Shown here in pieces: positions 58,539-64,000 of a stretch of DNA of 64,000 nucleotides (the stretch's first letter is position 1; every line of letters starts with the position of its first letter). This DNA comes from Pseudomonas sp. Irchel 3H7 (GTDB lineage: Bacteria > Pseudomonadota > Gammaproteobacteria > Pseudomonadales > Pseudomonadaceae). The position numbers were made by a program, and so were the translations under genes. The stretch spans positions 317,674 to 381,673 of the forward strand of contig NZ_FYEA01000004.1 of assembly GCF_900187605.1 (NCBI RefSeq). The letters are read 5' to 3'. Under the pieces are notes generated by a model, which worked only from the letters and a program-made list of their open reading frames with translations, did no database searches and was not told the DNA's origin.

Positions 58539-59432
58539 TCAACCCAAAGCCGTATCCATCACCATCATCAGACAAAACCCGATCAGCAAACCAAGACTGG
58601 CCAGCTTGTCATGACCATTGCGTCGCGACTCGGGAATCACTTCGTGGGTCACTACCAGCAACATCGCCCCTGCCGCGAGCGCCAGACCTAACGGCAACAA
58701 CACCTGCGCCAGACTGACCAGCCAGGCACACAACAGTGCAAACACCGGTTCAACCAGACCAGACGCCGCGCCGATCAGGAACGCCTTGATCCGCGACATC
58801 CCCGCCCCGGCCAGCACCAAGGCAATCACCAGACCTTCCGGTACATCCTGCAAAGCGATGCCCATGGCCAGACTGTCCGCATCCGGCATGCCGCCGCCGG
58901 CGGAAACGCCGACGGCCATACCTTCCGGGATGTTATGGGCAATGATGGCGAACACGAACAGCCAGATACGCGGCGCAATTACCGGATGCTCAGGTGTGCC
59001 GACCAACATTTCCGGCGAAGCTCCGGATAACTGACGATCAACCAAATACAGACCGAATGCACCGAGCATGATGCCGAAGCAAATCAGGCCGCTGGATGAC
59101 CAAGGTGTCAGACCCAGATTTTCGGCGGCGGCAATGCCCGGCACGATCAGCGAAAACGCCGTCGCCGCCAGCATCACCCCCGCGCCAAACCCCAGCAAGG
59201 TGTCACTGAGTGCCTGCGGCATGCGCCGAATCACCAGCACCGGAACAGCGCCAAGCGCCGTGCCGAGGGCGCAGATCGCGCCGCCCTGAAGCGCCCGTGA
59301 CAGTCTCGGTTCCAGATTCAGCCATTCCAGTCCGTGGGCAACCAGCAAGGTCATGCCCGCCAACAGCAATAGCGAGCCCACTGCGTAGCGAAACATACGC
59401 CCACTTCCGATCGCCAGTGTTTCAGTGCCCAT
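58539..59432 (-). CDS. ZIP-family metal transporter
   Basis: 297 residues with about eight membrane helices and the ZIP metal site IIAHNIPEGMAVGVSAG (about 162-178) and ALQDVPEGLVIALVLAG (about 191-207). It imports divalent metal (zinc, manganese or iron) into the cytoplasm. It starts 30 bp after the sodA stop with no terminator, so it is probably the last gene of the Fur-controlled operon; manganese supply for the neighbouring Mn-SOD is an attractive but unproven role. Confidence 0.9.
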   Translation of the reverse strand: MGTETLAIGSGRMFRYAVGSLLLLAGMTLLVAHGLEWLNLEPRLSRALQGGAICALGTALGAVPVLVIRRMPQALSDTLLGFGAGVMLAATAFSLIVPGIAAAENLGLTPWSSSGLICFGIMLGAFGLYLVDRQLSGASPEMLVGTPEHPVIAPRIWLFVFAIIAHNIPEGMAVGVSAGGGMPDADSLAMGIALQDVPEGLVIALVLAGAGMSRIKAFLIGAASGLVEPVFALLCAWLVSLAQVLLPLGLALAAGAMLLVVTHEVIPESRRNGHDKLASLGLLIGFCLMMVMDTALG

Positions 59433-59462
59433 AGTCAGCCTTGGATTGTTTTTATAAAAGAC

Positions 59463-60074
59463 TTAAACCAGTGCGGCGTGATAGCGCGCAGCAACTTCAG
59501 GCCAATTGATCACGTTGTAGAACGCGCTGATGTATTCCGGACGACGGTTCTGATAACGCAGGTAATAGGCGTGCTCCCACACGTCGAGACCGAGAATCGG
59601 TGTGTTGCCGTTCATCAGCGGACTGTCCTGATTGCCGCTGCTCTCCACGATCAGCTTTTTCTCGGGCGTCACACTGAGCCAGGCCCAGCCGCTGCCGAAT
59701 CGGGTCAGTGCGGCTTTGGTGAAGGCTTCCTTGAAGCTGTCGAGACCACCCAGTTGCTCATCAATCGCCTTGGCCAGCGCGCCATCCGGTTTACCGCCGC
59801 CGCTCGGCACCATCACTTCCCAGAACAGCGAGTGGTTGGCGTGACCGCCGCCCTGATTGATCACGGCCGCACGGAGTTTTTCCGGCAGATCCTTAACGCT
59901 GGCGACCAGTTTTTCTACCGGCCACTCCGCATATTCAGTGCCTTCTACGGCGGCGTTGAGGTTGTTGATGTAGGTCTGGTGATGCTTGGTGTAGTGAATC
60001 TCCATGGTCTGCGCATCGATATGCGGTTCGAGGGCGTCGTAGGCGTAAGGCAAGGCAGGCAAGGTAAAAGCCAT
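59463..60074 (-). CDS. sodA: Manganese superoxide dismutase
   Basis: 203 residues from ATG 60074 (GGAG upstream). Metal ligands: His in [16 protein letters not shown] (about 27), His in [14 protein letters not shown] (about 81), and Asp/His in [15 protein letters not shown] (about 165-169). [11 protein letters not shown] and the GN..P region are typical of the Mn form. In Pseudomonas this gene is induced by iron lack as part of fagA-fumC-orfX-sodA. Confidence 0.95.
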   Translation of the reverse strand: MAFTLPALPYAYDALEPHIDAQTMEIHYTKHHQTYINNLNAAVEGTEYAEWPVEKLVASVKDLPEKLRAAVINQGGGHANHSLFWEVMVPSGGGKPDGALAKAIDEQLGGLDSFKEAFTKAALTRFGSGWAWLSVTPEKKLIVESSGNQDSPLMNGNTPILGLDVWEHAYYLRYQNRRPEYISAFYNVINWPEVAARYHAALV

Positions 60075-60075
60075 T

Positions 60076-60516
60076 TCAATGGACTCCATGGTGATGTGGG
60101 ACAGGCGCGCGGCGCGCATTGCCGGTATCCGGGTGCAGCAGGCGCTGGGTGCGCGGGTATTCGCCGTGTTCACTGATGAAATTCAGCAGCTCGACGTAGG
60201 TCTTGCTGCTCTGGCGCAGCGCCGCTTCACGTAATGCAAGGCGCTGACGTTCGTCCTGCATGGTCTGCAACAGCCGTTGGTGGATGGCGCAGAGGTATTC
60301 GGCACTCTCCTCCGGCTGGTTCAGGCGCAAGTGCAGATCCGCCAGGTTGTGATGGGAGATGACGCAGGCCGCCACCGCTTCGTCGGCATCGGCCCAGCGT
60401 TCGAACAACACTTGCGCCAGGGCCAGGGCTTGCAGATAAGCCTCACGGGCGTCGATCAATTCGCCCAGCATGAAGCAGCGATTGGCCCGTTCGATCGTGC
60501 GTTTCCAGTGCTCCAT
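60076..60516 (-). CDS. OrfX of the fagA-fumC-orfX-sodA operon (hypothetical)
   Basis: 146 residues, no signal peptide, helical and TPR-like ([40 protein letters not shown]). A His-rich C-terminal tail ([19 protein letters not shown]) may bind metal. Function unknown. It sits between fumC (30 bp) and sodA (1 bp), as in P. aeruginosa. Confidence 0.82.
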   Translation of the reverse strand: MEHWKRTIERANRCFMLGELIDAREAYLQALALAQVLFERWADADEAVAACVISHHNLADLHLRLNQPEESAEYLCAIHQRLLQTMQDERQRLALREAALRQSSKTYVELLNFISEHGEYPRTQRLLHPDTGNARRAPVPHHHGVH

Positions 60517-60546
60517 GGTGAGCCTCCTCCAAAGCGGTTGCAGGGT

Positions 60547-61903
<1,357 letters not shown>

Positions 61904-61923
<20 letters not shown>

Positions 61924-62311
61924 CTGAAAATCCTTGCACCAGTTCAATAAGAGGAATCGAGGGAAGCAGTTCGCAAGTGGCGAGCTGCCAGGTATAGCGT
62001 TGCCAACGTTTGAGCCGGCATTTGCACAGGGACAGGCGTTCCATTTCACGCAATGGGCGCCAGGCTTGATCGAGACAGAGGCTACGCCAGTGCCACGGCA
62101 AGGCGATGTCGGTGGCCGTGTCGAGCAGAAGGCGGAAGGAGGTTTCAGCGATGGTCCAGGGAGAAGTGGCCGTACAACAGGCCAGATACCGGCCTTCGGC
62201 CAAGTAATGTTCGATCACGCGCGGCTCGTCAGGATCCATCGCGCAACGGATCTGGCGACTCATCCAGCGCCAACTTTCGAGATACGGCTGCTCGTGCAAG
62301 GCAGAACTCAT
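61904..62311 (-). CDS. fagA: Fur-associated protein FagA
   Basis: 135 residues (QPYLESWRWMSRQIRCAMDP, EHYLAEGRYLACCTATSPWT), with several Cys residues and no membrane segment. It matches the position and length of fagA, the first gene of the iron-repressed operon in P. aeruginosa. The function is unknown. A Fur-box-like sequence lies 16 bp upstream. Confidence 0.82.
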
Positions 62312-62326
62312 GATCCGGGCTCATCC

Positions 62327-62345
62327 GATAATGAGATTTATTATT
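62327..62345. promoter_or_regulatory. Fur box upstream of fagA
   Basis: GATAATGAGATTTATTATT matches the 19-bp consensus GATAATGATAATCATTATC at 15 positions. A second overlapping GATAATGAG-like hexamer set follows (about 62349-62357). It fits iron repression of the fagA-fumC-orfX-sodA-zip operon. Confidence 0.75.
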
Positions 62346-62394
62346 AGATGATAATGAGAACCAAAACAAGAGCTCCGATTTACGCAGAGTTTAT

Positions 62395-62484
62395 TGTGGG
62401 AGCGAGCCTGCTCGCGAAGGCGTCCTGTTGGTCACCGCTGCGGTCGGCTGTTAAATCGCTTTCGCGAGCAGGCTCGCTCCCACA
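62395..62484. repeat. REP-type palindrome, family C (GTGGGAGCGAGCCTGCTCGC)
   Basis: TGTGGGAGCGAGCCTGCTCG... and its complement ending ...CTCGCTCCCACA, arms about 30 bp. It lies between fagA's promoter and the terminator of pmbA. Confidence 0.9.
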
Positions 62485-62504
62485 GGGTTTTGTGTGGAGA
62501 CAAT

Positions 62505-62543
62505 AAAAAAGGCGCGCCACCCGATGGGGTGGCGCGCCTTTTT
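62505..62543 (-). terminator. Terminator of pmbA
   Basis: AAAAAGGCGCGCCACCC (62506-62522), loop GATG, and its perfect complement (62527-62543). Strong T-run on both strands; used by pmbA on the minus strand. Confidence 0.92.
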
Positions 62544-62561
62544 AGTTCTGACGAATGGGGT

Positions 62562-63908
62562 TTAGCTGCCCGCCACCGTCATCCGCTCGATCAACACAGA
62601 GCCGGTGCGGATGTTGCTACGCAGTTCCAGGTCATTACCCACCGCAACGATCTGCTTGAACATGTCGCGCATGTTGCCGGCGATCGTCACTTCCTGCACG
62701 GCGAACTGGATTTCGCCGTTCTCGACCCAGAAGCCTGCCGCCCCGCGCGAATAGTCGCCGGTGACCATGTTCAGGCCATGGCCCATCAATTCAGTAACCA
62801 ACAAGCCACGCCCCATACGCTTCAGCAGCGCCGCCTGGTCTTCATCACCATGGGTAACGAACAGGTTATGCACCCCACCAGCGTTCGCCGTGCTTGGCAT
62901 GCCGAGTTTGCGCCCGGAGTACGTGCCGAGGATGTACGACACCAACTCGCCCTTTTCGACGAACGGTTTGGCATACGTCGCCAGACCATCACCGTCGTAC
63001 GAAGCACTGCCCATTGCGCGCATCAGGTGCGGACGCTCATCAATGGTCAGCCATTCCGGGAACAACTTCTGCCCCAGGGTGCCTTCAAGGAACGACGACT
63101 TGCGATACAGACTGCCGCCCGACACCGCCGAGAGGAAACTGCCGAACAAACCGCCCGCCAGCTCTGCGGAAAACAGCACCGGCACCTCGCACGTCGGTAC
63201 CGGGCGCGCGCCCAAGCGGCTCGCCGCCCGTTGCGCGGCACGCTGGCCGATGCTCACCGGATCGGCCAGAAGACTGCCCTGACGGTTCACGTCGTACCAG
63301 TAATCACGCTGCATCTGGCCGTCGGCCTCAGCGATCATCACGCAGCTCAGGCTGTGTCGGGTCGACGCATAACCGCCGATAAAGCCGTGGCTGTTGCCGT
63401 AAACGCGGCAGCCCTGATGGGTGCTCAGGGTAGTGCCGTCTGCGTTCTTGATCCGCGCATCGGCGTCGAAGGCCGCTGCTTCACAGAGCAGGGCCTTCTC
63501 GATGGCCTGCTCCGGAGTGATGTCCCATTCGTGGAACAAATCGAAATCGTGCTGCTCCTTGGCCATCAACGCCGCATCGGCGAGACCCGAGGCTTCGTCT
63601 TCGGAGGTGTGTTTGGCGATGGCCAGTGCCGCTGCGACGGTCTCGCGAATCGCATCCGGGCCGGTTGCCGAGGTGCTGGCCGAGCCTTTGCGCTGGCCCA
63701 CGTACAGCGTGATGCCAAAGCCCTGATCGCGGTTGAATTCAACGGTTTCGACTTCGCGCTGGCGCACCGACGTCGACAGGCCCTGCTCCAGCGACACCGC
63801 TACTTCACAGGCGCTGGCGCCCTGACGCTTGGCTTCGGCGATGATCTGCTCGACCTGTTCCTGCAGTGCCGGCAATGCCTGCGGGCCGACGCTTTCAACT
63901 GCACTCAT
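62562..63908 (-). CDS. pmbA: Metalloprotease-like PmbA/TldE
   Basis: 448 residues from ATG 63908 (GGAG 6 nt upstream). Alternatives are ATG 63914 and GTG 63920. TldD/PmbA family segments: SLEQGLSTSVRQREVETVEF, GKSGSASTS-like QRKGSASTSATGPDAIRETV and the C-terminal GLLVTELMGHGLNMVTGDYS, then SRGAAGFWVENGEIQFAVQE. PmbA acts with TldD in peptide maturation (microcin, CcdA antidote). PmbA-type proteins lack the HExxxH site found in TldD, as here. Followed by a strong terminator. Confidence 0.95.
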   Translation of the reverse strand: MSAVESVGPQALPALQEQVEQIIAEAKRQGASACEVAVSLEQGLSTSVRQREVETVEFNRDQGFGITLYVGQRKGSASTSATGPDAIRETVAAALAIAKHTSEDEASGLADAALMAKEQHDFDLFHEWDITPEQAIEKALLCEAAAFDADARIKNADGTTLSTHQGCRVYGNSHGFIGGYASTRHSLSCVMIAEADGQMQRDYWYDVNRQGSLLADPVSIGQRAAQRAASRLGARPVPTCEVPVLFSAELAGGLFGSFLSAVSGGSLYRKSSFLEGTLGQKLFPEWLTIDERPHLMRAMGSASYDGDGLATYAKPFVEKGELVSYILGTYSGRKLGMPSTANAGGVHNLFVTHGDEDQAALLKRMGRGLLVTELMGHGLNMVTGDYSRGAAGFWVENGEIQFAVQEVTIAGNMRDMFKQIVAVGNDLELRSNIRTGSVLIERMTVAGS

Positions 63909-64000
63909 GCTCATCTCCACTCAAATTCTGCTTTCGGCTGGGGTCATCGAGCGACCGGGCCGGACAAGCGGCCCCCGACTGGTTATCATGGCGGCGTTTC

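Overview
The window is a GC-rich chromosomal segment of a Pseudomonas, most likely of the P. fluorescens group. The evidence is the gene order cysNC-cysD / nif3-like / algW / hisC-hisD-hisG-murA-ibaG / mlaBCDEF / kdsD-kdsC-lptCAB-rpoN-hpf-ptsN-rapZ-ptsO / zip-sodA-orfX-fumC-fagA / pmbA, which is the well-known rpoN region of Pseudomonas, together with short-LOV, fagA and hmgA/hmgR genes and several families of REP-type palindromes ending in GTAGGAG or GTGGGAG. No rRNA, tRNA, CRISPR array, insertion sequence or prophage was seen.

Layout. 1-1.8 kb: the 5' part of hmgA (homogentisate dioxygenase) and its divergent regulator hmgR, with a palindromic operator between them. 1.9-14.5 kb is accessory: a 1154-residue toxin-like protein (DUF6543/dermonecrotic-like), a MalT-type LuxR regulator, a DUF1302/DUF1329 outer-membrane pair, a 0.7 kb intergenic stretch with an orphan terminator, and an S-type pyocin whose C-terminal killing domain I cannot classify, followed by an overlapping 85-residue putative immunity gene. 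14.5-20 kb: an SDR, an alpha/beta-hydrolase, a class II aldolase, an LrgA/LrgB pair with a divergent LysR regulator, and a flavodoxin. 20.1-25.5 kb: a short LOV photoreceptor, a hypothetical gene, a LitR/CarH-like MerR regulator without the B12-binding signature, a monooxygenase-fold membrane protein, then folM-folE-folX (tetrahydromonapterin synthesis), a DUF1244 gene and a HopJ-family gene. 25.6-34.8 kb: trxB, cysZ, a glycosyltransferase, an ene-reductase, a glutathione peroxidase, slyD, a DUF3565 gene, pta (no ackA beside it) and a PlsC-type acyltransferase. 35-64 kb: the conserved rpoN/his/mla/lpt region. One accessory insertion there, between algW and hisC, carries a TonB-dependent receptor and a DUF4198 protein behind a 49-nt inverted repeat that resembles paired Zur boxes and contains the receptor start codon.

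How parts work together. CysZ (uptake), CysD and CysNC (activation) serve sulfate assimilation, though they lie about 8 kb apart. FolE, FolX and FolM make the pterin cofactor used by phenylalanine hydroxylase, upstream of the homogentisate step catalysed by HmgA. MlaBCDEF, KdsD/KdsC, LptCAB, MurA and AlgW form an envelope-biogenesis block. RpoN, Hpf, PtsN, RapZ and HPr form the nitrogen-PTS/sigma-54 block. FagA-FumC-OrfX-SodA-ZIP is an iron-starvation operon behind a Fur-box-like sequence.
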